A stretch of DNA of 64,000 nucleotides from Limnomonas spitsbergensis (GCA_037349105.1 JAYJMM010000037.1:1-64000), one strand, 5' to 3'. Positions 23,245 to 36,485 are shown, counted from the stretch's first letter. The notes: a model not told the origin generated them from the letters alone. Translations and numbers: made by a program.

Positions 23245-24115
23245 TGCAGAGAGGAAGGATGGCCAAGAAGGAAGGAAGGGCAGCTGAAAGCGAATAGTAA
23301 GAACTTTGAACTTGCTTGATATAAACCTTGAAGGATATAAATCCTGTGCATCATTAAGGCTTGAAGAGTAGGCTCCAGGCCAATGCGTCAAAACATTGTG
23401 TCGATGCATCACGCTACAGCATGCGCCGCCTGGTAGCACCAGTACCGCCTGGAGTATACCTGGTTTACCGTATATAAATTTGTTTTGGGGGATTTCATTT
23501 TTATGTGTTCGTTGATGATGTAAGAACAAGTGTGCCGAGCAAGCAGCCAAGCGGCACAGCTCTGAACGTACTGGATGTCTGGCTGCCGATGACTAGAGGT
23601 GGTGAAAGGCGGAGTGATCCCATTTACACTGAAGTTCTGGTATTGAGATAAGGTAGGACAGGGGCTGCACTGTGGGCCACACTGAAGTAGCCGCACTAAC
23701 GATTGCAGTCCATAGGGCTTGACTTTTGATTTCTTTTAAATCAGGGCACAATCTGATACTTTTCTACTGGTAAATTGCGATGGAATATTCAAGCATCGCA
23801 GCCAGCCAGCCATACACTCTGCGCTTTTAATCTCAGATCAACGTCTGTCAGAAATGTAGAGCGCTGCTGTTTTAAACAAGTCGGACTTGGACAAGAATAT
23901 AATCCGAAATATTATACCAGTAATACAAAATACGATACTGCATATGGGTATGGTAAGTACAGGTACAACAGTACTGTCACATCACGTCCACACTTTCATG
24001 ATTTAATGCCATGCTGCAGTCACATTAAAGACTTGAGGGACCGAGAAGTGTGTCATACCGAGTGGTTTATACTTTACAGCCTAAGCAAGAAACGAAGGCA
24101 AGGAGGGGCTAAGTG
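23245..24115. other. Intergenic, no feature recognised
   Basis: Between the thioesterase stop codon and the LINE remnant. TGTAA, the usual green-algal poly(A) signal, occurs near 23,518, but that is far from the stop codon. No exon or repeat is supported. Confidence 0.45.
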
Positions 24116-24119
24116 ACTC

Positions 24120-26357
24120 AAAGGCTTGAGTACAAATTTAAAGCAAGTAGAGCCCGTATTTTCGGAAGCCGGCATTCTCCTGCGTGCTCCCTTCAGAAAG
24201 CTGGCCTTGGTAGACGACAGCTCTGAGGGGGATCAGCGGCCCCCGAGCCCGGGACATGTTGCAGGACTCGATTGCGGTGCGTGGGTGGGCTGCCAACTTG
24301 CCAAGTGCCTGGCAGCCAGTCAAGATCCAGTCTTTCTAAAAGAGGGGAGACCCCTTGACCCCAGTAATTGCCATCCAAATTCCAACACCAGCATGCTTTA
24401 CCAGCCGTGAGCATGCTTTCCCGGCCGTATGCTCACAGCAATGACTGATTATCAGGCGCGCTTGCACAGGCGCATCCCTCCTGAGCAGATTGGATTCCAG
24501 CGGCGCCGTAGCAAGCTCTGTGCTGCTCACCTCCTGAGGCATGCAATTCATGGCTTCATGCCAGCGTGCAGCTGGAGGACCTGGCAAGCTGCATGTGGCT
24601 CCATACAGGGGCATTATATACCCTAACGGACAGCCATAATAGCCTTGTCCCTTTGCCTTGGACCAGAGGCATAAAGCAAGGCTACCCCCTGTTCTTCAGC
24701 CAACAGGGCATGATCAAACGGAAAAGGGCGTCGTGTCGGGTGGGGCGACGACTAAGGTGCCTGCTGTGCGCCGATGGCCTCTCCCTCCTAGCCGCCAACC
24801 CAGCAGGGCTCCAGCACATGCTAGATGCCCTTCGGGAGTACACAGCGGATAAGAAGCTTCAGGTCAATATCAGCAAGACAGAGATCTTTAAGTTTGGCAG
24901 CTGCTGAGTGTGTCTAAGAATTCAATAAGCGTGTCTAACAATTCAAGTTCCTAGGCATCATTTGGCAGGAAAGCGGCAGCATGAGGAAGTCCATGCAAGG
25001 TAGAAAGACGCCTTTGGCTGCCGCGCTGCCGCGTGTTCGCCAAATGGCCGCCAGGTGTATCTGGGACTTCATCTGCCTACAAGCATCTGGCTAGTGGCAG
25101 AGTACGAAGCGCCTACGGAGATGTGGTGTGGGCCACCGGTCACCTTCAGCCGCGGCACTCCCTAAGGAGCAGGATGCAGTCCAGCCTACTTCAGCACCTG
25201 CGCTAGGCTGCGGGGCTACATGCGTCCACTGCCAGTTTGGGGGTCATGAAGGACTTCCAGCTTCAGGCATTACAATGAGACTGGTGGCAGCACGGGATCC
25301 ACTACAACGAAGCGGTGACCCGGCAGCACAGCTAGACAGCGCACTCATGGCGGCAGCCATGGCGGTTCGCGGCTAGATAGAACGCTGAAGGGTGCACATG
25401 GTGCAGTGAACTGATAGGGGCACCCAAGGAGTTGGAGCGGAGAGCAGCTGCCGCCAAACTGTGTCAGGCAGTCACTGCCTTACAGCCGCTAACCGACCCA
25501 GAGGTGTTACAACTAGTGGACGCAGCCTACAAGCGGATTCAAGTGGAGGCGACTAACAGAGAGGAACCCAGGGATCCAGCCACTGAGTACAGGACAGCAA
25601 CCGCTTAACGCGCCTGGTTTCAGCCCACGGCCGGCGATGTGCCGTGCTGGCGCATGTCGGTAGCCGCACCAGCAACAGGGCGTGTGCTTCTTTGCGCAGT
25701 TACGGCTGCGGTTCGGTTTTGTTAGCAAGGCTGACACCAGAGGACGGGGTAGCGGTCAACATTGTGAGACACGCTGCTGCCACTGCTGGGCAAGTGGTGA
25801 TGGCGAGCATATGGAGGATGCTCTTCATGCTTACGTCCAATGCGCAAGCGCCCAGGAAAATCAGTGGGAGTGGTGATAGGCAGGCCCCCGGACAGTGCCA
25901 CATACTTTCAGCAGTTGTATTGGGGGGCTCTGGCTTGCGTGGAGGATGTGGAACCGGTAGACAATGTTGGGGGCTAGGTTTTGAGGGGCTGGGGAATCTG
26001 ATATATTTTCCTTTTGGGGGGGAAGGGGTCTTTTCCATTTGATCCACGTTTGCTTTCTCTCCTCTCTTTACTTCTGACTTGTCCAAGGCTTGACTAGTAT
26101 ACTCCCCTGGCAAGACTCTAGATGGGGAGGGGAGGGTTTGGACGGCCTTTCTTTTTGGCGGGGACATTAATTTTCTCCCTTGTCCTCCTCTCCTCCCCCC
26201 CTCTTCAGACGGCCTTTCCTTTTGGGGGGATCTTCATCTCTGCCTTTTATCATTTTTTGTCCCTCTTGCTTCTCGTTATTTATCTCTTAACCAGTCAGTT
26301 GGGTGAATGGGTGCCCATGTGGCTGAGCATGGCCCAGAGGTGTGTGATGTCATTGAC
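24120..26357 (+). mobile_element. Non-LTR retrotransposon (LINE), 5'-truncated and dead
   Basis: The longest LINE copy in the window. 24,120-24,907 holds reverse-transcriptase fingers and palm in shifting frames: IPPEQIGFQRRRS, WTRGIKQGYPL, then LCADGLSLLAANPAGLQHML and LQVNISKTEIFKFG. The catalytic Y-x-D-D box reads C-A-D-G, so the second Asp is lost. Stops and frameshifts follow (24,905; 25,091; 25,374). FLGIIWQESGSMRKSM and the C-terminal zinc segment (25,500-25,880) come next in order, then a T-rich 3' UTR and the terminal module at about 26,297-26,357. No endonuclease domain is visible. It lies between the thioesterase and V-ATPase genes. Confidence 0.85.
24430..24907 (+). pseudogene. 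LINE reverse transcriptase, inactivated
   Basis: The clearest reverse-transcriptase part of the LINE: two overlapping frames (24,429-24,626 and 24,566-24,907) that only make one palm domain if a frameshift is allowed. The active-site tetrad is CADG instead of YADD, and the frame closes at TGA 24,905. Confidence 0.8.
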
Positions 26358-26798
26358 TAAATCCCTCGGAGGGATGCCTCTGAGGGAACTGCTGGCGCCT
26401 ATGGGCAGATGTTCAACTTCATTGTGGTCACCAGGCTGGTGACCCGACCTGGCCCGCTGGAACTGAGCTGAAAGCCCAGCTTACTGGTAATCCATGAAAC
26501 TCCAAGAAACTAGGCAGTACCAGTACCTTACTGCCAGGCTGCAGTTGGGTTCTACCGGTTCGTGCTCAACAGCAGGGGCTGAATAGCATGCACCCGCTTA
26601 CGAAGTGCCAAGTCTGGAGGCCCACCGATGACCCTATTTTGAGCTTTCTTTCTTCTTGGAAGGGTAACTTTTCACACTTTCCAGGAATTCTTCCAAACAT
26701 GAAGCTGATCAATTGCACAGATTGTGCGAACTGATTGAAGCGACTGGCCCCCGCCGATTCTTGTTGAACCTTTATAATCTTTGTAGCGACCTGACGTC
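26358..26798. promoter_or_regulatory. Upstream region of the V-ATPase d gene
   Basis: About 440 bp between the LINE tail and the V-ATPase start codon. The palindrome TGACGTCA (a bZIP/CRE-type core) sits at 26,792-26,799 and overlaps the first base of the ATG. An AT-rich TTTATAATC lies about 25 bp further upstream. These are suggestive only; no transcription start can be read from sequence. Confidence 0.3.
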
Positions 26799-29700
26799 AT
26801 GTTCGGCTTTGAGATGCTTACCTACAACATGAAGGACGGATTTCTAGGTTTGTTCCATTTATAATAATCTTTCTCATTACTGGCGTTGCTTGCGTGCAAG
26901 CTGAGACTGATAGAGACCTGGGTACACTCTTCCCATGCAGAATCTATTGTCAGGGGTCATCGGACAGGTCTCCTGACCGTTGCAGACTACAACAATCTTT
27001 GTCAATGCGAGAACTTGGAGGATATCAAGCTGAATCTGGTTGGTATATTATCTGTGCGGACTGACACCCGGCCTTTCATTCAGCTGGCCCGCAATGCCAA
27101 TTTCCTTTACGTCGTGTGTGTAGACGGCCACGGACTATGGTAGCTACCTAGCGAATGAAGCTTCTCCTTTGTACACGGCAACCATTGTGGAGAAGTGCAC
27201 ACAGAAGCTTGTGGACGATTGGGTTAAGATGCGCGCAAATGTGAGTACGCACATATTTCTCAATTGTCTTTTGTGGTGAGATGTCCTCAAACATCTTGCG
27301 AATCAGCAACAATCGTTCTCCGACAGGCCGACGAGGACCTCGGCCAGTTCTTAGATTACTGCACGTATGGCCACATGATTGACAACGTGGTGCTGATCGT
27401 GACTGGGACGTTGCACGAGCGCGACGTGCAGGTGGGGATGGGAAGATCTTGCATGCGTCGCCCGGGCTGTGGACTGTGGTCAGAGGTTCCCCATCCAGCT
27501 GCATGTTTTGTCACTGCATTCGAATTTCTTCGAATCTGACATGCCATGCCTGCCCCAACCTCAGGAGCTCCTGGACAAGTGTCACCCTCTGGGCATGTTT
27601 GACAGCATAGCCACGCTGGCTGTTGCGTCCAATATGCGTGAGCTTTACCGCTTGGTGCTCGTGGACACGCCTCTTGCACCCTACTTCTCTGAGAACTTGA
27701 CGCATGAGGACCTCGACGAGATGAACATTGAAATCATGAGGAATACGTTGTTCAAGGCCTACCTGGATGACTTCGCACACTTCTGCCAGAAATTGGGGGG
27801 CACCACTGGCGAGGTCATGGGTGATGCGCTAGCGTTTGAGGTGCGAACTGGCTGGGTCTCATGCACAGCAGCTTTTGCATGTACAGCCATGAAAACACAG
27901 ATCGACTTGGGCTGACGAGGTACCCTGCTAATGAGATCTGAACATATGGAGCCACACGGCCTTGGCCTGCCATGCCTTCCCTAAGAACCATTACCATGGA
28001 CAATTCATGGCCGCCCCATGCCTTCACATGCTATGGTCACCCTGGCCGCTCTCTCCCATGTGGCACATCCCCCGGATTCCACTGAGAGTCATCCAATGTC
28101 CACACTTTCATGGAGCTAAAGCATCTAGAGCCAGCCCCTATCCACGTGTTCCTGACAGCTGCTACCACCATGCACCTACCTTTTATTTTGATGAACTAGG
28201 ACATCCCTGTTTGTCAGTGCTAGCCCAGAAATCGCCCAGTGTGGGTTACTCCTGGATGTGGTCATGGAACTTGCACCTGAATGCCTCCTCCTTTGCGCAT
28301 GGCAGACCGATCGACGCGCACTGAACATCACATTGAACAGCATTGGCACCGAGCTCACCCGGGAGGACCGCAAGAAGCTGTACTCCAACTTTGGTCTTCT
28401 GTACCCGCATGGCCACAATGAGCTGGCGGCGGCGGAGGATTTTGATCAGATCCGAGCGGCGATGGAGAAGGTGCCAGCATATGCGACAATCTTCAACAAG
28501 GTATGGGGAAGACGCCAAGGCTGGGCATCATGACGGGGCCCTCCAGACTGGCAGTCGCTGTAGGTGAGGTTGCATGTGAAGGGAGTTCATGATCCGGTCT
28601 GAATGAACTTACCCTCATGGTGCATGGAAACACCAGTGAATGTCACCTATGAGCTTGCAGCCTGAATTGTCCCTTGTTGCCCCCTGCAGCTGGGATTTGG
28701 GGAGAGCCAGATGCTGGACAAGCTTCTCTACGAAGAAGAGGTGTGTGGTTCATGGGAGGGAGTCGAGCCGGAAGGAGCCGCAGGCCGCTTAGTACAGCTT
28801 GTCATGCTTCTTACTTTGTCTTGCAATTGCACTGAACTATCAGTCTCACTTGAGCTCAAGAATGGTTTCCAAACATGAAAAGACACGGATAAAGTTGCTT
28901 ACAAAAAACAGTTGAGCTAAACGAGGGGGGGCAGAATAAATGCAGGGGACCCCATGCCCGAATATAAAATCAAGCGACCAAGCCTATTACCCACCCACGT
29001 ACCGCCTCCGGAACCCATTGAAATTCAAATATCTCAGTCAAAAATGAAAAGGGCCTGTAAGGGGTGTTTTTTATCAGCTCGTCAAGGCGCCTCTACCGGT
29101 ATATTTTAATTCGTTAGGTGATGATCATTCATGCCAACAGCTCGGCCAACAGTCAATTTTTTTGTACTGGGCTCAGCCAGGCTATTGGATCCTACTAATG
29201 CTCGCTAGCAATCACAATTCATGCCAACAGTCAATTTGGGTACTGAGCTCAGACAGGCCGTTGACTACCGACTACTGCTCGCTAGCGATCACATGTTTCC
29301 AGAAGGCAGATGGCCTGGATGGTGGTGGAGCTAAACGTGGTTTCCTGTAGAAGTTGTATCTAGTGCGAAGAAGTGTGTGTTCACTGCACTCTCTCCGCTG
29401 CTCATGATGCATGCTGTTCTATAGTATGCCTGCATTATGACATCCAAAAATATGGTTGAAGCCCTGTTAGAGGAAGTCGCTGGCCATCATGAGGCAGCAA
29501 CCGGAAGCCACGGAAAGATCTCCCTCATGTTTTCACCTGAGCACCAGCGTCAGGAAGAAGCGGATAGAGAAGGAAGAGTAGCAGCAGCAAAAAAAGCAGT
29601 TTGTTTTTTCAGAATGAGCCTCAGCTGCAGGGCATGCTGCAAGCCTGAGTGGCGGCACGGTCTGGCATGCCGGAGGCACCAGGGGAAGGCTATGATGCAG

Positions 29701-30602
29701 CAGCAGCAGCTTCATAATAAGTTGTGTTGTGTGACATGTGTGCACTCTTGACGGAGATGTCTGTTGATGACACAAACCAATACAAACAGAGTTTTTCATA
29801 GAAACCAATTCAGGTTGAAAGGAAAAATCTCTGCCCCAGAAAAATATGTCTACAAAAGGAGCAATGTTTTAAGGCCAGGCCATGGAACCAATTATAAAGG
29901 AGACCAATTGAGAATTAGCGGTTGCATTCTTCATGGCTGCCCACCGTGTTTGCATGTTTTCCAGATGTGACGGGAGCAATGGTTTGCCCAGTGTTTGCCC
30001 CCACCGCTTTGCTCCTTCCATTCCTGTCCATCAGGTGAAGCGGTGCGTCATGTGCTTTGAGCAACAGTTCCACTACACGCCATTCTACGCTTACATGAAG
30101 CTGAGAGAGCAGGTGCGGGCAGTGGGTTGGATAAATTATACATGCTTTGATTGCTCCCGCCAATTTAACATGGCACTGAGGTAGGTCGCCTTAAAATCTT
30201 GTGTCATGTCCCCTAAATGTTTTGAGTGGCGAGCTGCCAGTCATTTCTTTACTCCTGCAGTAGCAAGCAATTCCCCAAAAGAGGTTATTTGCAATATTAA
30301 AGTTACCCCACCTTGCACAGTTGCAAGAGGGCTAGTGATTGGCCCGAGTGTTCTGTCTCCCCCAACCTCTCTCCCTCCTCTGAGATGTACAAGCTTGTCT
30401 CTTTCAGGGCTGGGGGACCCACCTCCTGGACAGGTCCTCCTGGACATGAAGCCCTGAATATCCCCATCTCCCCAAATATTGTTCACCACTCGTGCTCCTG
30501 TTCTTGCCCCGGCAGGAGATCCGGAATATCATGTGGATTGCTGAGTGCGTCGCCCAGAACCAGAAATCAAGGATCTCAGACGGCATTGTTTACACGTTTT
30601 AA
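26799..30602 (+). CDS. VHA-d: V-type proton ATPase subunit d (V0 sector)
   Basis: Complete gene of nine exons: 26799-26847, 26941-27038, 27124-27240, 27327-27431, 27565-27840, 28306-28500, 28690-28740, 30035-30112 and 30516-30602 (TAA). All phases agree and the product is 351 residues, the usual length of subunit d. Conserved blocks run from start to end: [75 protein letters not shown] text (here [16 protein letters not shown]), [29 protein letters not shown] and [15 protein letters not shown]. Subunit d sits on the cytosolic face of the proteolipid ring and couples the central stalk of V1 to V0, so the pump can acidify vacuoles and endomembranes. The seventh intron (1.29 kb) is the only long one. 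TGTAA occurs about 95 bp after the stop. Convergent with the kinase gene. Confidence 0.97.
28741..30034. other. V-ATPase intron 7, nothing recognised
   Basis: A 1.29-kb intron. It contains one TACCGGTA palindrome at 29,094 and a short CAG tract near 29,698. A diverged direct repeat is visible around GCCAACAGTCAATTT, GTACTG.GCTCAG.CAGGC and CTGCTCGCTAGC near 29,150-29,290. No array, transposon module or nested gene is supported. Confidence 0.6.
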
Positions 30603-31023
30603 AGGGTGAAGGAGACAACACTGTTGACACATCAGTGGTGGATAAGGAGCCGGCAGGAGCTGTATAGGAATGCACTTGTTCTCAAGTCCCAGATGATGTA
30701 ATCGAGCCGAATTGCGACCCTAATTCCGGTCTTTTAACCTGTTATGTTTATGTATCCTCAGTGGAGGAAGTTAAGCAGGACGTGGTGTGTCCCAGGTATG
30801 ACTATGACAGACCTTTGGACAATCTTTTTAGAGCTGATGCCATTCTCGGCTAGCCATCATACCTTCAGAACCTCAAATGCGAATCGTGAGTTTATCCCGA
30901 GTATTCTTGTCTGCTGAATAAATCATTTTTTCCTCTTCATTGCGCTAACCATATGGCCAGAAGCTACGAGACTGGCTCTAGGGTATATTGCCCACATCTC
31001 AGTCCACCCCTTCATGCTTCTCC
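30603..31023. other. Convergent intergenic spacer
   Basis: 421 bp between the V-ATPase stop codon (+) and the kinase stop codon (-), so the two 3' UTRs must share or overlap this stretch. TGTAA lies at about 30,696 on the plus strand. I see no terminator-like structure or other gene. Confidence 0.7.
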
Positions 31024-34000
31024 CTAGAGAGTTGTAGGGGGCAGCAGGTCTTGTCGCTCGCTCGCTTCCTGCTGAATATTGTGAATGGCTGCATCCCTCT
31101 CATGCAGAAGAGCCAGCAGCTGTTCGCCACTGTACATCAAGCCCTTGTATCTAAACAATGCGCCCCCTAGCTCGGTCCCTTGGGAGGCTACCAGGCCATC
31201 GGGTTCGCCTCCAAACTCCCTCTCTGCTGTAGCCAGGGCATTGCACACTAGTGCCTTTTGGCCCGGGCCACCACCCGAGCAGTCCTTGCCATCCTTGCAC
31301 TTTGCATCGGGATCACATTTGACAGAGCAAGGGGCACCCTGCGGCAACCAACTCCGCCTCCCAGGCAGCCCTGAAGCAGCAGCCGATGATTCCCGGCTCC
31401 ATTCTGACACCGAGGTACTCGGTACCTCGATAATACAATGAGAGGAAGATGCCACGCTGCCCCCCGCTGCAAAGCGTCTCTTTTCATCTGGCTCTGCAGT
31501 ACTGCTCTGCCCTGCAACGCCTTCCTCTCCTCTGGTGCCGTCCTTGTGGACCCAGATCCGATCCAGCATGGCCAGGAGCTCCCAGCAGCCAGGCCGGTCG
31601 TCAGGGTCGTGGCTGAGGAGGCGGAGGGCGACTGAAACCTCCGCAGGCAGGCACCGACTCATCGTGGGGGGCAGGCGGCCGGCTCGGGCCTCACGCATGG
31701 CCATGGCCCGCTCCATGCCTGATGCAGTGATGGCAGGGGAAAGGCAGGCTGCAGGTAAGCTGTCAAGCGGTGAGCAGTAAGCAGTTAGCTGTCAAGCGGT
31801 TGCAGTGAAGCTGCTCAGCGTAAAGCGCTGTAACAGACCCTGGAGGCACACTGACTGCCACCATGCAAAAGCCAACCTTGGCCACAAGGCCGAAGGGAGG
31901 TCCCCGAAACTATGAACACATCAGCAGGAGGCAGCTTGCCTAGCCGGCCCCACCTGTTGCAAAGGGGCAGGCCAGCTCCATCAGGATGAGTCCGAGTGGG
32001 AACAAGTCCACCGAGGCTCTGTACCGCCCCGACTGGTCCAGTTGCTCCGGGGCACTGTAGGAGGCAGTGCCCACTCCTGCAACAGGAGACAAAGCCAGAC
32101 AGCACAGGAACCTTTTTGTTTGCCGACGTGGCCGAGCTTCATTTCAGCATTACCCAGAGGTGTAACGTCATTAACAGGCCTAAGAATCTCCAACACAGCC
32201 CGAATCGGTGTTTAAGTTTTCTGCGACGAGGCCACCATCAGCAGGTCGCCCCGCAGCCGTTAGAGACCTCACTGGGACCAAACCTGGACCGGCCTACAGC
32301 CGGCGACCCAAGCAGCATGGCTGGCCACACCTGCGGCCTCTAGTGGTAAGCCAGGTTGTAGCTGATATGTAGCTGAGGAGCGGGGGGAAAAGCATCGAGC
32401 CCAATAGGTCTCCAGACTGCCAGAATGTGCACATGAGACGCCAACAAACACCAAGGGTACCTGCATCCGCACCCAGTCTTCGCACTCCCAAAAGCAAGGT
32501 AGCAAAACAGCGACAACAGGTTTCCCCAAACTATAGGCATGCCTGCAGATGCTCTTAAAGAGCTTCCCCTCGCTCCCCATCATCAGCTGAGTCCTGAACT
32601 GTACAAGGACACGCTGCGTCTCCCTAGTTTCCAGCCTCCTTCCCAGATATCCCCCGAGAGTCTCACCAGAGGTGTGTCGAGAGGTGCTTGCGGTCCTCTG
32701 TCGCTGAGGGGCTGAGGCGCTGTCCAGTAAGGACGCACCTGCAGAGGGTAGCTGTGCACCTGAGCTGCCGCTGCCTTGCCTGCTGGCTGCAGGTGCCCGG
32801 GGCAAGGAGGACGCGCCTTCTGCTCCAGATGCTGCTTTGCACGCAGCTTTATCGGCGCTGGCAGAAAAGAGGCCGCTCCCCCCTGCAGCCCCACTGCTGG
32901 TGCTCCTGGAATCGTCTGAGACAGCCTCGGCGTTTTCCGCTGCCAGGCCGAAGTCCGCGAGCTTGACGAGGCAGCCGTGGCGCTCAAGGTTGTAACAGGA
33001 ATGGTAGTGCTCCGAAGCCAAGCCAATGATGAAGATGTTGGAGGGCTTGAGATCTTGGGGCATCCGGAGCAGCAGGGTAGGGGTGTGGAGAGGGTAGGGT
33101 GTAGAGGGGGGCAGTATGGTAAGGGTGCGGAGGGGGGCAGCATGATAGGGGTGTGGAGGGGAACAGCATGATAGGGGTGTGGAGGGGGGCAGTATGAAAG
33201 GGGTGTGGAGGGGGACAGTATGATAGGGGTGTGGAGGGGGGCAGGGCAGGAAGTTCAATGGATGTAGTCAGTGTTGAGGGATTAGACAACGCGCATACCG
33301 GTACCGTCAATTTGATTTGCCTCCCCTAGGGCATTACAAAATAGATTCCTCCCTCAGGGCACACTGTTGTCAAAACCTCTTAATTTCCGACTGAAAACTG
33401 GCGCCGCCAATCGATAAGTACCAGTAGTAAAGTCATGGATCCCTCAACCCCAAACAATATTAATTACGAGGGAAGACAGAGCAAATGTACAGGATAGGCG
33501 CCCGCATGCTTCAGGCCTGCCCTAATCCTTCAAGTACAGTCCCTCCGTAGCGGTTGGAAAACAGCATGCTCCTCGACATTCTAACAAATGCCTCTACTCC
33601 TCGGGACGCGTCATGCACTCTATGGCACATATGACCGTCTGGCAGCAGGGCAAGGTGTGTGTGTTTATGTGGATTTCCCTTTTGAATTTTGAAGGGATTG
33701 GATCCAGGCCACTGCATGCCGGAATCATGAATCCCCTGATTTCTGTGGAACAAAGTGATCCAATTAATGTACAAAACATGCCTGCTGCTGCCCCTACTCA
33801 CCACACCAGCATGCCCACTCCTACCTCTGTGTATGATGTTGGCTGAGTGGCAATGCATGAGGCCCAGCACGATCTGACGGAAGATCTCCCGCTCCAAGCC
33901 CCCGAGCCAGCCTGCGCCCGGGCTGAGCATCGCAGCGCTGCCCCCCACAGCCGCCTCAGGCACAGCACCAGCCCCATCACAGCCAGTAACGGTCACGGGG

Positions 34001-36426
34001 GGCAGCAGGCTGTGTAGGCGGTTCTTGAGCCACACGTCCAGCGTGATCCCCTGGGCCGCCTCCATGGAGATGTACAGAATGTACGGCCACCGAACCCCGC
34101 CTTTGCCACTGCCGCTGCCTTGAATAATCCTGTTATAGGCCTTGCCAGCCGCAGCAGCCTGATGCGAGTTGCTGCCTCGGAGGTCGTCACCCCACCACTG
34201 TCCGCCATGCACTGGCCCGATGGTCCGACGCGAAGGCACCACCACGATGGCTTGCTCCAAATCGGCCAGGACCGATGTGGAAGAGGCGCGCGTCAACGGC
34301 GGCATCAAGATCTCTTCGTTCCCTTGCAACTGCATGCGCGTCTGTCCAGGGAGGATCAGCGTGGTTGAGTTGCTTTGGGAGCGGCTGCTTTGCCAGCGCT
34401 TGCTGCGGGACTTCGGCGAGGTGGCCAGGCCCCATGCCAGTTTGCCGGCCGTCAGAGCAGGCCTCCCGTCCAAGGTTGTATCGCTCTCGCTGCCGGAGCA
34501 GCAAGACATGGTCTCTTCCTGCGGAGCAGCCGATTCAGGGACTTCCCCGCAGCCACCCGCCGCCACCGCTTCCGTATCCTCCGAGCTGCTGACCTCAACG
34601 ATTTGGACGGTGGTGTTGGACATACGATGCAGCCGCTGTGATAGACCCCACAAGGCCCGGCTGTTGTTGCCGCTGCACCTCTGCTTGCCTATTTCCAACA
34701 GGTCACCCTGCAGGTCCGGCATCAGATCTGCATCGTCATCATAACCAAATGTAAAAGCTGAGTGGCGCGTCACGCTGTTGAGGCCGATGCTGCGCGTGGC
34801 TGTGTCGCGCCCACTGGAGCTCTCTGAGCCCTCCTCCTCCTCGCCTGGGCTGAAAGAGGACCTGCTGCACTCCTCACTATCACTCCCTCCTGATGACGAT
34901 CCTCCTGATCCCACAGCCCCTCTCCGCTCCCGACTGCTCCTGCCACCCTGCATGAGCCTCCCGTCAGCGAGCGCGCCGCTCTTCTCTCTCAAGGGCATGC
35001 CCCCACCACCTAGCGCCCCATAGGTGCTCCACTTGCGCCCGCTGCCCTCGCGCTGGAAATGCCCGCCCTGCTCTTCTGGCATTGACACCAGCAAGCGAGG
35101 TCCGCCCAGCAGCGCCAGCTCCTCGTGCTTTCGACGTCCTCGGGATCTCCGCGTCGCACTGCTGCCGTCAGACGAATATCCACTCTGCCCACTTGTCCCC
35201 GTGCCAGGGTCGCTAGTGCTGCAGGTGGGATCGACACCTGCGCCGACATCTCCCAACCTGGAGCTGGCCGGGTGGCTGAGTTTCAGACCGAACCGACCGG
35301 GGAACGAGCTGCGGGCTGGCGCACCTGCCACGTGGGGCTTCAAGTGTATCTCCTCGCCTCCTCGCTCCCTGCGCCCTCCGCCCTGCACATGCTCTGCAGC
35401 CTGACGCCCATGCTGTTGCTGCTGGTGTTGTTGTTGCTGCTGTTGCTGCTGCTGTAGTACCTGACCGATCCTCTCCCAGTGAGGTTCGATCCAGGAGGAG
35501 TGGTAGCGGACCACATAGGGGCTGAACTCAAGGGCTGCGAGCGCCCGCACCTGCAAGCCGTGAAAAATGTCAAAATGGTGAATCAGAGCTGACAGCTCCA
35601 CCGGGGTCCAGCACCGACCCTCCTTCACAGAGCCTGCAGCCAGGTGTTAACGTGCTGACACGACAACCATTAGCTGCTCATCAATGGGAGGCACAAGCAT
35701 AGGCACAAGCACAGGCCTCCAGCTACCGAAATTAGCAGGGTATGTCCACCTCGACATATTACTCGAGCCGTAATTGTATATACGTCATTCGTAAATTACA
35801 GCCGATGCCAACCCTATTAACAGGGTATGCCGGAACCGTTGCAGGAACCATTGCATGAACCGTTGCAAAGGGGGATACCTGCCACCCCTCTCTCACATAA
35901 TAAAAGCGCCCCTCACGCAGGAAGAGGCACGCACCTCCCTCAGCAGCCGAGCATGTCTGTTTTCGATGATCTCTGGCGGTTCCCAAGGTGGCACGGGGCT
36001 TTTGAAGGGCACCTGCGGGCGGCAGAATCGTGCCAATCGTGCGGTCAAGCTAGGTGCCTTCCTGGCATATTTCAATATTTGCCAGAACGCGCCAATGCAT
36101 TCATGTGTCGCACATTCGACATTCCCTTTCAAGCAGCCTCGCACAAGAACGAGCCCGAGAAACCGCTCTATATGGAAGCAACTCAATCAGCTACTAGCAT
36201 GCAGTTCTCAGCTGCTCCCTTGCTCCTGGCCTGTAGAAGCATCAAGCACCTACCAGGCCATTAGGGCCCATTGCATATTCTTCCCTCCCTCTCCACTGCC
36301 TTGCCCCCCCCCTCCCCCCTCCCCACCTGTTTCACCGCAGTCAGTCGATTATCCAACCTATTGCGTGTGAGCATCACACTCCCAAAGCCGCCTTTACCCA
36401 GTGGCCGCACCTCCTCCATGTGTGAC
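31024..36426 (-). CDS. eIF2-alpha kinase (PEK/GCN2/PERK-type) with long insert
   Basis: Six exons on the minus strand join in phase: 36426-36327, 36012-35935, 35550-33825, 33053-32667, 32076-31954 and 31748-31024 (TAG). From ATG 36419 this gives about 1,043 residues. Kinase landmarks in order: GKGGFGSV loop, AVKQ lysine, RLLRE helix C glutamate, SPYVVRYHSSWIE, LYISMEAAQGITLDVWLKNR, ANIIHRDLKPSNIF, LADFGLA, VGTASYSAPEQL, and DPDDRP. The insert before strand beta 5, the 'SMEAAQGITLDVWLKNR' text, and 'GLILMELACPF' followed by MERA are hallmarks of eIF2-alpha kinases, which phosphorylate eIF2-alpha and slow translation under stress. The insert (about 440 residues) is disordered, Ser/Gly-rich and has a Gln tract (Q9-H-Q4). 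About 150 residues follow the kinase fold. No HisRS-like or membrane domain is visible, so the sensor type is open. An upstream exon is possible because an acceptor precedes the ATG. Confidence 0.92.
32119..32175 (+). mobile_element. LINE terminal module inside a kinase intron
   Basis: A solitary copy of the 3'-terminal module (GACGTGGCCGAGC then CCCAGAGGTGTAACGTCATT) in the kinase intron 32077-32666. It lies antisense to the gene and has no attached coding part. Confidence 0.7.
33054..33824. other. Kinase intron 3 with a short degenerate minisatellite
   Basis: This 771-bp intron separates HR from DLKPSN in the catalytic loop. 33,075-33,243 contains about eight loose copies of a 20-22 bp unit around GGTGTGGAGGGGGGCAGTAT. 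The rest is unremarkable apart from one TACCGGTA at 33,296. Confidence 0.75.
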
Positions 36427-36485
36427 CTACAAGGAAGCCACACACATCAACAGATAGGCACCAGCAGCTAGGAAGGGACAGGCAG

